The position numbers and the translations under genes were made by a program. Below are positions 8,156 through 18,013 of a stretch of DNA of 64,000 nt, one piece after another (the first letter of the stretch is position 1; every line of letters starts with the position of its first letter). The stretch lies in the NCBI GenBank assembly GCA_002397315.1, contig DHAE01000007.1, forward strand, positions 582,875 to 646,874. The letters are read 5' to 3'. Origin of the DNA: Comamonadaceae bacterium UBA4962 (GTDB taxonomy: Bacteria; Pseudomonadota; Gammaproteobacteria; Burkholderiales; Burkholderiaceae_C). The notes under the pieces were generated by a model, which did not search any database, was not told the origin of the DNA, and saw only the letters and a list, made by a program, of their open reading frames with translations.

Positions 8156-8830
8156 ATGCTCGACAGCCCCAAGCTCACCGCCCGCCAGCAGCAGATCCTC
8201 GACCTGATCCAGACGGCGATTGCCCGCACCGGCGCGCCGCCCACGCGGGCCGAGATCGCCGCGGAGTTCGGTTTCAAATCCGCCAATGCGGCCGAAGAGC
8301 ACCTGCAGGCGCTGGCGCGCAAGGGCGTCATCGAGCTGGTGAGCGGCACGTCGCGCGGCATCCGGCTGCGCGGCGAAGCCGTGCGGTCCATCAATGCGGC
8401 GCGCGGCACGCAGTTCCACCTGCCCATTCCCGGTATCTCGCAACTCGTGCTGCCGCTGATCGGCCGTGTCGCAGCCGGCTCGCCGATTCTCGCCGAGGAA
8501 CACGTGGATCAGACCTACAGCGTGGAAGGCAGCCTGTTCCAGCACAAGCCCGACTACCTGCTCAAGGTACGCGGCATGTCGATGCGCGACGCCGGCATCA
8601 TGGACGGCGACCTGCTCGCCGTGCAATCCACACGCGATGCGCGCAACGGCCAGATCATCGTGGCCCGGCTGGGTGACGAGGTCACAGTCAAGCGCCTGCG
8701 CCGCACGGCCGGCTCCATCGAACTGCTGCCCGAGAACCCCGACTACCCCATCATCACCGTGCAGCCGGGCGAATCCTTCGAGATCGAAGGGCTGGCCGTG
8801 GGCCTGATCCGCAACACGATGCTGATGTAA
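8156..8830 (+). CDS. lexA: LexA repressor
   Basis: Repressor of the SOS regulon, inactivated by RecA-stimulated self-cleavage. The 224-residue protein has an N-terminal winged helix (about 1-70, with TRAEIAAEFGF as part of the HTH). The cleavage site is Ala107-Gly108 in RVAAGSPI, and the serine/lysine dyad is Ser142 (GMSMRDAGI) and Lys179 (EVTVKRL). A GGAG ribosome site precedes the ATG. A consensus SOS box upstream indicates autoregulation. The protein is longer than E. coli LexA (202 residues) mainly in the hinge region. Confidence 0.97.
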   Translation: MLDSPKLTARQQQILDLIQTAIARTGAPPTRAEIAAEFGFKSANAAEEHLQALARKGVIELVSGTSRGIRLRGEAVRSINAARGTQFHLPIPGISQLVLPLIGRVAAGSPILAEEHVDQTYSVEGSLFQHKPDYLLKVRGMSMRDAGIMDGDLLAVQSTRDARNGQIIVARLGDEVTVKRLRRTAGSIELLPENPDYPIITVQPGESFEIEGLAVGLIRNTMLM

Positions 8831-9043
8831 CCGCAGCGGGTTCCGCTCGGAACGGTCGTCGCACGGCACCTCCCGGTGCCGGGCCAGGCTGCCGCATTCC
8901 CTGCGCCCCTCCTTCCAGCGTTGCCCAGGTGGCGGGCGCTGGCCCTCCACTTCGCATGGAAGGCCAACCCTGCGGCATCGCCCTGCCTGTTCGAGGCCAA
9001 TCCTGCCAGTGTTCAACCCATCCTGACCGCTGGAGATTTTTTC

Positions 9044-9541
9044 ATGGCAAAGGCTCTGCTCAATTTCACGGCCCTCTCCTCGTTCCGTCCGCTGCGCGGG
9101 CTCTTCCGGTGGCTGCAGGGTGCGCCAGTGTCCCGGACCGAGGCGGCGGCTCCTGCCTGGTCCCGCTGGCCCCACCGGCCCGCTTGCACCGTGCACGGCA
9201 TGGCGGACGAGCCGGGTCGTCAGCGCACGCACCGCGAGGAGATCACAGGGAGTGAAGATCCGGCTGCGGGCTGCTCGCTGGCCGCCGGTCAGCCGGCCGG
9301 CTACTCCAGCGCCGATGTCACCTCCACGGCCCCGGTCCTCGCACTCCCAGCGCCCGCCGAGCGGGGTGCACGCCACGCTGCCGCCTCGGGGCGCGGCTGC
9401 CCTTCTCGGGCACCCGGACCGGTGCGAGTGGTCCAGCGCCGCCATGCGGGAACGCCGGAGCGCTTCGTCATTTCCGGACGCATGGCCGACGTACGGGCGG
9501 AACTGGAACGATGGGCCGCCGCCGAAGCGGTGCTCAACTGA
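9044..9541 (+). CDS. Uncharacterised protein downstream of lexA
   Basis: A 165-residue reading frame I do not recognise. The ATG is preceded by GGAG eight bases upstream. The N-terminus is mildly hydrophobic with aromatic residues; the middle is low-complexity, rich in Ala, Pro, Gly and Arg. The last 25 residues (from RFVISGRMADVRAEL) look like a folded amphipathic helix. It begins 213 bases after lexA and is convergent with hrpA. Codon usage is less clearly coding in the middle, so only the ends may be constrained. It could be a lineage-specific gene or part spurious. Confidence 0.5.
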   Translation: MAKALLNFTALSSFRPLRGLFRWLQGAPVSRTEAAAPAWSRWPHRPACTVHGMADEPGRQRTHREEITGSEDPAAGCSLAAGQPAGYSSADVTSTAPVLALPAPAERGARHAAASGRGCPSRAPGPVRVVQRRHAGTPERFVISGRMADVRAELERWAAAEAVLN

Positions 9542-9571
9542 CGGCCCGGCAGGCAAAGAGGTTTTCGCTTC

Positions 9572-12500
9572 TCAGCTATTGATCTGCGACCAGAGCTTGT
9601 CCAGCCGCTTCACACTCACGGGCTGCGGTGTGCGCAGTTCCTGTGCGAAAAAGCTCACGCGCAGTTCTTCCAGCAGCCAGCGCAGTTCCTGCATGCGCGC
9701 GTCCACCTGGCCCTTGCGCTCGGCCACCAGGCGCCAGTAGCGCTGCTCCTGCGGGCGCAGTTCCGCAAGCCGGGTGGCGTCGCGCGCGGCATCGGTGCGC
9801 ACCTTGTCCAGGCGCAGCGTGATGGCCTTCAAGTAGCGCGGGAAGTGCGCGAGTTGCTGCCACGGCGCCCCGGCCAGGAAGTTCTTCGGCATGAGCCGCC
9901 GCAGTTGCTGCTGGGCGTCCTGCGTGGCCTCAGGGGCACCCTTCGTGTCCTTGATCTTGCGGGCCGCCGCGGCATATTCGAGCAGGATCGCGCCGGCCAG
10001 CCGGGCGACTTCGTTGGCGATCAGCGTCAGACGGCCGCGGCCTTCCTGCACGCGCTGCTGGAAACCCGCGTCCGACGTGGGCAGGGGCTCGACGAGGAAG
10101 GCGCGGTCCAGCGCCACGTCGATGATCTGCGTGCGCAGTTCCTCCTGCGTGCCCAGCGGCATGTAGGCCACCGCCATCTTCTGCAGATCCGGGATGTTTT
10201 TCTCCAGGTACTTGAGCGCATCCTTGATCTGCAGCGCGAACAGCCGGCGCAGGCCCGCGCGGTGGCGCGCCGCGGCCACCCCGGGTTCGTCGAACACTTC
10301 GATCGTCACGGCGTCGCCCCCATCGATGAGCGCCGGAAAGCCGATGAGTGTCTGCCCGCCCTTGCGGATTTCCATGAGCTCGGGCAACTCGCCGAAGGTC
10401 CATGCCGTGTAGCGCTGGCCCGCCGGTACGGCCGCAGATGCTGGCGGGGCCGCCGGGCCCTCACCGGCCGGTTTTCCGTGGGCGGAAGCCGCGCGGCCAT
10501 CCGCAGGCCTGCCCTGCACGCTGCCCTTGCCGGGCCGCGCGGTGGGCGCCGTTTCCGCAGGCGATGCATCGCGATCGGCACCCGGCGCAGAACCTGCGAG
10601 CTTGAGCCCCGCCAGGGCCTGGAAGGCCCCGCGGGCCTTGGCGCCCCATTCGGCCTTGAGTGCGCCCAGATTGCGGCCCTGGCCCAGTTGCCGGCCGTCC
10701 TCGTGCACCACGCGGAAGTTCATGAACAGGTGCGGGCTCAGCATGTCGAGCTTGAAGTCCGCGCGTTTCACGTCGAGCGAAGTTTCGTCGCGCACCTGCT
10801 TGAGCAGCACGTCCACCAGGCTGCCCTGTCCGAAGCGCTCGGGCGTGCCGAGCATCTCGGCCAGGCGGGCGGCGTTGTCCGGCAGCGGCACGAAGCGGCT
10901 GCGCGGGCGCTGCGGCAGGCTTTTGAGCAGCGCCTGGATCTTGTCCTTGAGCATGCCGGGCACCAGCCATTCGCAGCGGTCTTCGCTCACCTGGTTGAGC
11001 ACGAAGAGCGGCACCGTCACGGTGACGCCATCGCGCGGGTCGCCGGGCTCGTGCAGGTAGGTGGCCGCGCAGTCCACCCCGCCCAGCCGCACCATGCGCG
11101 GGAAGGCACTGGTGGTGATGCCCGCGGCCTCGTGCCGCATCAGTTCATCGCGCGTGAGCCTGAGCAGGTCCGGCTTCGCCCGGCTGGCCTCGCGGTACCA
11201 GGTTTCGAAATCCGCGCCGGTGCAGATGTCGGCGGGCACCTGCTGGTCGTAGAAGGCGTAGATGAGCTCCTCGTCCACCAGCACGTCCTGGCGGCGCGAT
11301 TTGTGCTCCAGCTCTTCCACCTTGGCGATGAGCTTGCGGTTGGCGGGCAGGAACGGCAGCCGGCGCTCCCAGTCCTGCGGCCACTGGTCGCCGACCAGCG
11401 CCTCGCGCAGGAAGATTTCGCGGGCGGTGCGCGGGTCCACCTTGCCGAAGTTCACGCGCCGGTTGTTGTAGATGACGATGCCGTAGAGCGTGGCGCGCTC
11501 CAGCGCCGTCACCTGCGCGGCCTTGCGCTCCCAGTGCGGATCCAGCATCTGCTTCTTGAGCAGGTGGCCACCCATCTCCTCGATCCACTGCGGCTCGATG
11601 GCCGCGATGCCGCGCCCGAAAAGGCGCGTGGTCTCGACCAGTTCCGCCGCCACGATCCAGCGCCCCGGCTTCTTCGACAGGTGCGCGCCGGGGTGTTTAT
11701 AGAACTTGATGCCGCGCGCGCCGAGGTACCAGTCTTCCTCTTCGCTCTTCACGCCGATGTTGCCGAGCAGTCCGGCGAGCATGGAGCGGTGGATCTGCTC
11801 GTAGCTGGCCGGCTGCGGGTTGATGCGCCAGCGGTGCTCGGTGACCACGGTGAGCAGTTGCGTGTGGATATCGCGCCACTCGCGCAGGCGCCGGATGCTG
11901 ATGAAGTTCTGGCGCAGCAGCGATTCGTATTGGCGGTTGCTGAGCTTGTGGGTGGGCGCCGGGGTCGGCGCGGACGCAGTGGCTGCCGCAGGAGCAACGG
12001 CCTCGACACTGGCACGCGATTGGCGCTGCGCCACCGGCAGCACGGCTTGCGAGGGCGCGCCCTTGCGCGCGGCATCGCGCTGCGCGCGCGCGGACGGCAG
12101 GCTGGGCGCACCGCCGCGGGCCTCGTTGATCCACTTCCAGAGCTTGAGGTAGCCGCTGAATTCGCTCTTCTCGTCGTCGAACTTGGCGTGGGCCTGGTCG
12201 GCCTGCTGCTGGGCTTCGAGCGGCCGGTCGCGCACGTCCTGCACCGAAAGCGCCGAGGCGATCACCAGCACCTCGTCCAGCGCCTGGCGGTCGCGTGCCT
12301 CCAGGATCATGCGGCCCACGCGGGGATCGAGCGGCAGGCGCGAAAGCTCCACGCCCATGGGCGTGAGTTCGTTGGCGTCGTCCACCGCGCCGAGTTCGGC
12401 CAGCAGTTGGTAGCCGTCGGCGATCGCGCGGCCCGAAGGCGCCTCGATGAACGGAAACTGCGCCACGTCGCCCAGGTGCAGCGACTTCATGCGCAGGATC

Positions 12501-13735
12501 ACGCCCGCCAGCGAGGAGCGCAGGATTTCCGGATCGGTGAAACGCGGGCGGCCGTTGAAATCCGGCTCGTCGTAGAGCCGGATGCAGATGCCGTTGGCGA
12601 CCCGGCCGCAACGGCCCGCCCGCTGGTTGGCCGCCGCCTGGCTCACGGGCTCAATCAGCAATTGCTCGACCTTGCTGCGGAAGCTGTAGCGCTTCACGCG
12701 CGCGGTGCCTGCGTCGATCACGTAGCGGATGCCGGGTACCGTGAGCGAGGTTTCGGCCACGTTGGTCGCCAGCACGATGCGGCGGCCCGTGTGGCCTTCG
12801 AAGATGCGGTCCTGCTCGGCCTGCGAGAGGCGCGCGAACAGCGGCAGCACCTCGGCGCCGCGCATCACCGGCTGGTGCGAGAGGTGCTTGCGCAGGTGGT
12901 CGGCGGCCTCGCGGATCTCGCGCTCGCCGGGCAGGAAGACGAGGATGTCGCCCGCCGCGTTGCCCGCCCAGAGCTCGTCCACGCCATCGGCGATCGCTTC
13001 GTTCAGGCCGTAGTCGCGGCTTTCCTCGAAGGGCCGGTAGCGCTGCTCCACCGGGAAGGTGCGGCCGGACACGTAGATGACGGGCGCAGGCCCCTTTGCC
13101 GATTCGAAGTGCTTCGCGAAGCGCTCGGCGTCGATCGTGGCCGAGGTGACCACGATCTTCAGGTCGGGCCGGCGGGGCAGGAGCTGGCGGAGGTACCCCA
13201 GCAGGAAGTCGATGTTCAGGCTGCGCTCGTGCGCCTCGTCGATGATGATCGTGTCGTAGGCGGTCAGCAGCGGATCGGTCTGCGTTTCGGCCAGCAGGAT
13301 GCCGTCCGTCATCAGCTTGACGGAGGCGTCGCGCGACAGGCGGTCCTGGAAGCGGACCTTGTAGCCCACGACGTCGCCCAGCGGCGTGTGCAGCTCTTCG
13401 GCGATGCGCTTGGCGACGCTGCTCGCGGCGATCCGGCGCGGCTGCGTGTGGCCGATCAGGCGGCCTTTCTCGCCCGGCTTGGCGTTGCATTTGCCGCGGC
13501 CGAGCGCCAGCGCAATCTTGGGCAGCTGCGTGGTCTTGCCCGAGCCGGTTTCGCCGCAGACGATGATGACCTGGTGCGCCTGCATGGCGGCCATGATCTC
13601 TTCGCGCTTGCCCGAGACCGGCAGGCCGGGCGGGAACTCGATGCGCAGCGGCGCGGCCGGGGCCTCGCGGCGGGGCGGTGCGGACGGAGCAGACGTGGTG
13701 GGGGCGGGGGATTTCGGGGGCGCGGAACCGGTCAT
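9572..13735 (-). CDS. hrpA: ATP-dependent RNA helicase HrpA
   Basis: A DEAH-box RNA helicase, 1387 residues. In order: Walker A GETGSGKT at 61-68, QPRRIAASSVAKR, DEAH at 166-169, the SAT motif in VVTSATIDAERF, and QRAGRCGR in the second RecA domain. The helicase-associated region and the long HrpA-specific C-terminal domain (DUF3418) follow. E. coli HrpA acts in mRNA processing and ribosome rescue. Two Ala/Pro-rich insertions are visible, one after the winged-helix region and one in the C-terminal domain, so it is longer than the about 1300 residues of E. coli HrpA. The frame extends to 14047, but the ATG at 13735 gives the normal N-terminus. Confidence 0.96.
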   Translation of the reverse strand: MTGSAPPKSPAPTTSAPSAPPRREAPAAPLRIEFPPGLPVSGKREEIMAAMQAHQVIIVCGETGSGKTTQLPKIALALGRGKCNAKPGEKGRLIGHTQPRRIAASSVAKRIAEELHTPLGDVVGYKVRFQDRLSRDASVKLMTDGILLAETQTDPLLTAYDTIIIDEAHERSLNIDFLLGYLRQLLPRRPDLKIVVTSATIDAERFAKHFESAKGPAPVIYVSGRTFPVEQRYRPFEESRDYGLNEAIADGVDELWAGNAAGDILVFLPGEREIREAADHLRKHLSHQPVMRGAEVLPLFARLSQAEQDRIFEGHTGRRIVLATNVAETSLTVPGIRYVIDAGTARVKRYSFRSKVEQLLIEPVSQAAANQRAGRCGRVANGICIRLYDEPDFNGRPRFTDPEILRSSLAGVILRMKSLHLGDVAQFPFIEAPSGRAIADGYQLLAELGAVDDANELTPMGVELSRLPLDPRVGRMILEARDRQALDEVLVIASALSVQDVRDRPLEAQQQADQAHAKFDDEKSEFSGYLKLWKWINEARGGAPSLPSARAQRDAARKGAPSQAVLPVAQRQSRASVEAVAPAAATASAPTPAPTHKLSNRQYESLLRQNFISIRRLREWRDIHTQLLTVVTEHRWRINPQPASYEQIHRSMLAGLLGNIGVKSEEEDWYLGARGIKFYKHPGAHLSKKPGRWIVAAELVETTRLFGRGIAAIEPQWIEEMGGHLLKKQMLDPHWERKAAQVTALERATLYGIVIYNNRRVNFGKVDPRTAREIFLREALVGDQWPQDWERRLPFLPANRKLIAKVEELEHKSRRQDVLVDEELIYAFYDQQVPADICTGADFETWYREASRAKPDLLRLTRDELMRHEAAGITTSAFPRMVRLGGVDCAATYLHEPGDPRDGVTVTVPLFVLNQVSEDRCEWLVPGMLKDKIQALLKSLPQRPRSRFVPLPDNAARLAEMLGTPERFGQGSLVDVLLKQVRDETSLDVKRADFKLDMLSPHLFMNFRVVHEDGRQLGQGRNLGALKAEWGAKARGAFQALAGLKLAGSAPGADRDASPAETAPTARPGKGSVQGRPADGRAASAHGKPAGEGPAAPPASAAVPAGQRYTAWTFGELPELMEIRKGGQTLIGFPALIDGGDAVTIEVFDEPGVAAARHRAGLRRLFALQIKDALKYLEKNIPDLQKMAVAYMPLGTQEELRTQIIDVALDRAFLVEPLPTSDAGFQQRVQEGRGRLTLIANEVARLAGAILLEYAAAARKIKDTKGAPEATQDAQQQLRRLMPKNFLAGAPWQQLAHFPRYLKAITLRLDKVRTDAARDATRLAELRPQEQRYWRLVAERKGQVDARMQELRWLLEELRVSFFAQELRTPQPVSVKRLDKLWSQINS

Positions 13736-14133
13736 AGAGACCCGCATTATCCGAACGATCCGTTGGCATCGTGCAACGCAGGCCATCGCGGTGCCTTCCT
13801 TCCACTGCGCGCCAGCGGAGAAATCCGCCGCGCCGCGTGCGCCGGCCTCCCCTGGCCCGCTCCAGGCATGCGTTCGCCCGTGCGGGCACGGCAACGGGCA
13901 CCCCTGCCGCGGCCACCACAGGACAGGCGCTTCCCCATGACCTTTCCGTTCCGCCGCATCGGCTGACCACCGTGCCCCGCGCTTCCTCTGGACCGTGTGC
14001 TCCGTTTCACACACCGCCGGGCCCGAGGCCGCGCTGCCCTCCTCCATGGCGCGGCGGGCACGCGAAACCCGGCTCCGATTCCATGGACAATGGCATCACG
14101 ATCGGAGCGCTCACCACACCCTGCCGCGCCGCG
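13736..14133. other. Intergenic region between hrpA and the FAD oxidoreductase
   Basis: About 400 bases between divergent genes. The oxidoreductase frame is open through it, and an alternative ATG at 14083 exists, so the last 50 bases may be coding. I see no strong promoter, repeat or RNA gene. Confidence 0.4.
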
Positions 14134-15489
14134 ATGCATACTGCCCTGTCTCCCGCCCCCTCCCCGCTCCTCCACACATCCGACCTTGCGACGCGGGCCG
14201 ATCGGCGGCGCCACGTCGTCGTGATCGGCGCCGGCATCGTGGGGACTGCGTGTGCGATCGAAATACTGCGCACCGGCCGTTCCGCGACGCTGCTCGACCC
14301 CCATGTGCCCGGCGGGCCGGAGGCCGCGAGTTACGGCAATGCGGGCTGGCTGTCGTCGCATTCCATCCTCCCGCCGAGCAGCCCCGGCATGTGGAAGCAG
14401 GTGCCAGGCTATCTGCTGGACCCGCAGGGCCCGCTCACCGTGCGCTGGGGCTATCTGCCCCGCGCGCTGCCCTGGCTCCTGCGTTTCCTGCAGTCCGGAA
14501 GCACGCCCGCCCGGGTGGCCCGCACCGCGCATGCGCTACGCCAACTGCTGCGGGAAGCGCCTGCACTGCACGCGCGGCTGGCACGTGAAGCCGGCGTGGC
14601 CCATCTGGTCGCGCAGCGGGGCCTGCTGCACGTCTATCCGTCGCGCGCGGACTTCGAGGCCGATGCGCCCGGCTGGCGCCTGCGCGGCGAAGAGGGCATC
14701 GCCTTCCGGACGCTGGAAGCCGGCGAACTGCGCGCGCAGGAGCCCGGACTCATGCCGACGTATGGATTCGGCGTCCGCGTCGACGAGGCAGGACATTGCG
14801 CGAACCCCGGCGCCTATGTCACTGCGCTGGCCGCGCATGCCCAGTCGGTAGGCGCGCGCCACATTGCCGCGCGGGCGACGGGGTTGCGCATCGAATCCGG
14901 CCGGCTCGTCGCCGTGCGCACCGATGGCGGCGAACTGCGCTGCGATGCCGCCGTGATCGCAGCCGGCGCTTACGCCCGGCCTTTGGCCAGCGCTGCCGGC
15001 GACCGGGTGTGGCTGGACACCGAACGCGGATACCACGCGATGCTGGACGTGCATTCCCTGCCGGGCGACACGCCGCCATCCGGGCCGCGCACCTCCACCA
15101 TGGTGATGGACCGCAAGCTGATCGTCCATCAGATGGAGCACGGTCTGCGCGTGGCGGGCCAGGTGGAGATCGCCGGCCTGCATGCTGCGCCGGACTGGCG
15201 CCGCGCTCGCATCCTGCTCAACCACCTTTTCGCCCTCTACCCGGCCCTGCCGCGTCCCGCGCTGGAAAGCGGCGCGCGGTTCTGGCTGGGTCGCCGCCCC
15301 AGCACCAGCGACGGCCTGCCGTGCATCGGCTCCGCCTCCGCCAGCCCGGACGTGGTCCATGCTTACGGACACGGGCATGTCGGGCTGGGCTCGTCGGCCC
15401 GCACGGGCCGCGTGGTGGCGCAGCTGATGGACGGACAGCCTGCCGAAATCGACCTCGCGCCCTTCAGCCCGCAACGCTGGCGACGATAA
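14134..15489 (+). CDS. FAD-dependent oxidoreductase, D-amino acid dehydrogenase-like
   Basis: A DAO-family flavoprotein of 451 residues. The dinucleotide-binding VVVIGAGIVGTACA lies at about 28-41, followed by an acidic residue ending the second strand (LLDP). Downstream are the DadA-like YGNAGWLSSHSILPPSSPGM and, near the C-terminus, RPSTSDGLPCIG and HVGLGSSARTGRVVAQL. DadA enzymes oxidise D-amino acids and pass electrons to the respiratory chain. The substrate here is not known. The start is uncertain: ATG at 14083 or 14134, neither with a good ribosome site. argA follows 87 bases later. Confidence 0.82.
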   Translation: MHTALSPAPSPLLHTSDLATRADRRRHVVVIGAGIVGTACAIEILRTGRSATLLDPHVPGGPEAASYGNAGWLSSHSILPPSSPGMWKQVPGYLLDPQGPLTVRWGYLPRALPWLLRFLQSGSTPARVARTAHALRQLLREAPALHARLAREAGVAHLVAQRGLLHVYPSRADFEADAPGWRLRGEEGIAFRTLEAGELRAQEPGLMPTYGFGVRVDEAGHCANPGAYVTALAAHAQSVGARHIAARATGLRIESGRLVAVRTDGGELRCDAAVIAAGAYARPLASAAGDRVWLDTERGYHAMLDVHSLPGDTPPSGPRTSTMVMDRKLIVHQMEHGLRVAGQVEIAGLHAAPDWRRARILLNHLFALYPALPRPALESGARFWLGRRPSTSDGLPCIGSASASPDVVHAYGHGHVGLGSSARTGRVVAQLMDGQPAEIDLAPFSPQRWRR

Positions 15490-15576
15490 TCCGGCGCGCA
15501 CCGGAAAACGTTCCGTCCTTGTGGAATGCCTGCCGCCGGGCAGCCTCCGAGTCCCGCCCTTCTCTCGCACCCTTTC

Positions 15577-16923
15577 ATGTCCGCAGTTTTCAATTTCACT
15601 TTCGTTCCCTGGTTCCGGTCGGTGGCTCCGTACATCCACAAGTTCCGCCACCAGACCTTCGTGATCGCCCTGACCGGCGAGGCGATCGCGGCCGGCAAGC
15701 TGCAGTCGATCGCGCAGGACCTGGCGATGATCCAGGCCATGGGGGTGAAGATCGTGCTGGTGCACGGCTTCCGTCCGCAGGTGAACGAGCAGCTGGCGGC
15801 CAAGGGCCATGCGGCGCGCTACTCGCACGGCATCCGCATCACCGATTCGGTGGCGCTGGACTGCGCCCAGGAAGCGGCTGGGCAACTGCGCTACGAGATC
15901 GAGGCCGCGTTCAGCCAGGGCCTGCCCAACACGCCCATGGCGGGCTCCACCGTGCGGGTGATCTCGGGCAACTTCATCACCGCGCGCCCCGTGGGCATCG
16001 TGGACGGGGTCGATTTCAAGCATTCGGGCCTGGTGCGCAAGGTGGACGTGGCGGGCATCCGCCGCTCGCTGGAGATGGACGCGATGGTGCTGCTGTCACC
16101 CTTCGGCTTCTCGCCGACCGGGGAGGCCTTCAACCTCACGATGGAGGAGGTGGCGACCTCGGTGGCGATCGCGCTCAAGGCGGACAAGCTCGTCTTCGTC
16201 TGCGAGGTGCCCGGCATCCGCACCGACCCCGATCAGCCCGAGAGCGAGGACAACCCGATCGACACCGAACTGCCGCTCGCGCAGGCGCGCCAGATGCTCG
16301 CGCGCGTGCCGCCGGGCCAGAAGCCCACGGACACGGCGTTCTACCTGCAGCACTGCGTGAAGGCCTGCCAGAACGGCGTCGAACGCAGCCACATCATCCC
16401 CTTCGCGGTGGACGGCGCACTGCTGCTGGAGATCTACGTGCACGACGGCATCGGCACCATGGTGGTGGACGAGAAACTCGAGGAATTGCGCGAGGCCACG
16501 CCGGACGACGTGGGCGGCATCCTGCAGCTCATCGAGCCGTTCGAGAAGGACGGCACCCTCGTCAAGCGCGACCGCACCGAGATCGAGCGCGACATCGCCA
16601 ACTACACCATCATCGAGCACGACGGCGTGATCTTCGGCTGTGCCGCACTCTACCCCTACCCCGAGGCCGGCACCGCCGAGATGGCCGCCGTCACGGTGTC
16701 GCCGCAGAGCCAGGGCACGGGCGACGGCGAGAAGCTGCTCAAGCGCATCGAGCAGCGCGCCCGTGCCATGGGCTTGAAGAGCCTGTTCGTGCTCACCACC
16801 CGCACGATGCACTGGTTCATCAAGCGCGGCTTCCAGCCGGTCGACCCGGAATGGCTGCCGGAAGCGCGCAAGAAGAAGTACAACTGGGACCGCCGCAGCC
16901 AGGTGCTGGTGAAGACCCTGTAA
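15577..16923 (+). CDS. argA: Amino-acid N-acetyltransferase
   Basis: N-acetylglutamate synthase, the first step of arginine synthesis. The 448-residue protein combines an amino acid kinase-like domain (about 25-290, with the LVHGFRPQVNEQL segment) and a GNAT acetyltransferase domain (about 300-448). The acetyl-CoA site is in the segment VSPQSQGTGDGEKLL. In classical ArgA the first domain binds arginine for feedback inhibition. The open frame starts 17 codons earlier, but the ATG at 15577 fits the family N-terminus. Confidence 0.95.
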   Translation: MSAVFNFTFVPWFRSVAPYIHKFRHQTFVIALTGEAIAAGKLQSIAQDLAMIQAMGVKIVLVHGFRPQVNEQLAAKGHAARYSHGIRITDSVALDCAQEAAGQLRYEIEAAFSQGLPNTPMAGSTVRVISGNFITARPVGIVDGVDFKHSGLVRKVDVAGIRRSLEMDAMVLLSPFGFSPTGEAFNLTMEEVATSVAIALKADKLVFVCEVPGIRTDPDQPESEDNPIDTELPLAQARQMLARVPPGQKPTDTAFYLQHCVKACQNGVERSHIIPFAVDGALLLEIYVHDGIGTMVVDEKLEELREATPDDVGGILQLIEPFEKDGTLVKRDRTEIERDIANYTIIEHDGVIFGCAALYPYPEAGTAEMAAVTVSPQSQGTGDGEKLLKRIEQRARAMGLKSLFVLTTRTMHWFIKRGFQPVDPEWLPEARKKKYNWDRRSQVLVKTL

Positions 16924-16976
16924 CGCGACGTGCGCCCGCCCGGCGCGGATCAGGACGGTCGTGGCGGCCAGGACCG

Positions 16977-17897
16977 TCAGACCTTGTCGCCGCCCCGGGC
17001 CCAGCGTACGGCGAGGGCCCCGACGCGCGCGATGGCCGCGTCGCGCCGCTCCGCAGACGCCGGGCTGCCGGTAAGGTAGCAGCTGACCATCACCGGGCCA
17101 CGCTCCGGTGGCCAGAACAGGCCCGCATCATTGCTGGTACCGCGCGGGCCCGAGCCCGTCTTCTCACCGATGCGCCAGCCCTCGGGCATGCCGGCCCGCA
17201 GGCGCTTGTCGCCCGTGCGGTTGCCCACGAGCCAGGCGAGCAGCATGGCGCGCGCTGCGGTCGAGAGCGCCTCTCCCTGGGTGACCGCCCAGGTGGTGCG
17301 TGCCATCGCATGCGGCGTGGTGGTGTCGCGCACGTCGCCGGGCGGCACGTCGTTGAGTTCGGGCTCCTTGCGGTCCAGCCGGGTATGGTTGTCTCCCAGC
17401 GAACGCAGCCAGGCGGTGAGTTCGAGCGGCCCGCCCTGCGTGCCGAGCAGCAGGTTGGCCGCGGTGTTGTCGCTCAGCGTGACGGCGGCCTCGCAGAGTT
17501 GCTCCACCGTCATTCCGTCGCCATCCGCATGGCGTTCCGTGGTGGGCGAATATTCCACCAGATCGCTTTTGCGGTAGGTGATGCGGCGGTCCAGCCGTTC
17601 CTGCCCCTGGTCCACCCGCCGCAGCACGTGGGCCGCCAGCAGCATCTTGAAGGTGCTGCACATCGGGAAGCGTTCGTCGCCGCGGTGCGCGGCCTGCCGC
17701 CCGGTGGACATGTCGAGCAGCGCCACGCCCAGGCGTCCCCCGACGGAGGATTCGATCTCCTGCAACGCGGCAGCCAACGCACGGGCGTCGGAGCCGGCCC
17801 CCATGGAATTCTTGGCCCCCGCCCAACTGCCGCCTGCCCACGGCACGAGCACGCCCGCCACCGCGGACACCATCCAGGTTCTTCTCTGCATCGCCAT
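16977..17897 (-). CDS. Class A beta-lactamase
   Basis: A serine beta-lactamase, 306 residues. Motifs: STFK at 81-84 (nucleophile Ser81, Ambler Ser70), SDN at 142-144, Glu178 with Asn182 (Ambler E166 and N170), and KTG at 246-248. Cys80 corresponds to Ambler Cys69, but the Ambler 238 position is glycine, so the disulfide typical of carbapenemases is missing. The N-terminus has an Arg-Arg pair followed by a hydrophobic stretch, compatible with Tat or Sec export. It is transcribed divergently from an AmpR-like regulator, the layout of inducible chromosomal bla genes such as Burkholderia penA-penR. Confidence 0.94.
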   Translation of the reverse strand: MAMQRRTWMVSAVAGVLVPWAGGSWAGAKNSMGAGSDARALAAALQEIESSVGGRLGVALLDMSTGRQAAHRGDERFPMCSTFKMLLAAHVLRRVDQGQERLDRRITYRKSDLVEYSPTTERHADGDGMTVEQLCEAAVTLSDNTAANLLLGTQGGPLELTAWLRSLGDNHTRLDRKEPELNDVPPGDVRDTTTPHAMARTTWAVTQGEALSTAARAMLLAWLVGNRTGDKRLRAGMPEGWRIGEKTGSGPRGTSNDAGLFWPPERGPVMVSCYLTGSPASAERRDAAIARVGALAVRWARGGDKV

Positions 17898-18013
17898 TCG
17901 TATTGCTCCATCGAGGTTGTGAATGGACGCGACGATACCGGCCGGTGGCGCGCCTGACTACTGACGATAATTGCGCGCTTCCCCAAGAAAAACTTCACCC
18001 TCGCCCCTGCCCC

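Noticed and set aside
8870..8895. Hairpin GGCACC/GGTGCC after lexA as a terminator
   Set aside because: There is no T run after the stem, so it does not qualify as an intrinsic terminator.
9845..13966. Plus-strand open frame of 1373 codons opposite hrpA
   Set aside because: It is the antisense shadow of a clear helicase gene; the sequence is His/Arg/Gly-rich without motifs.
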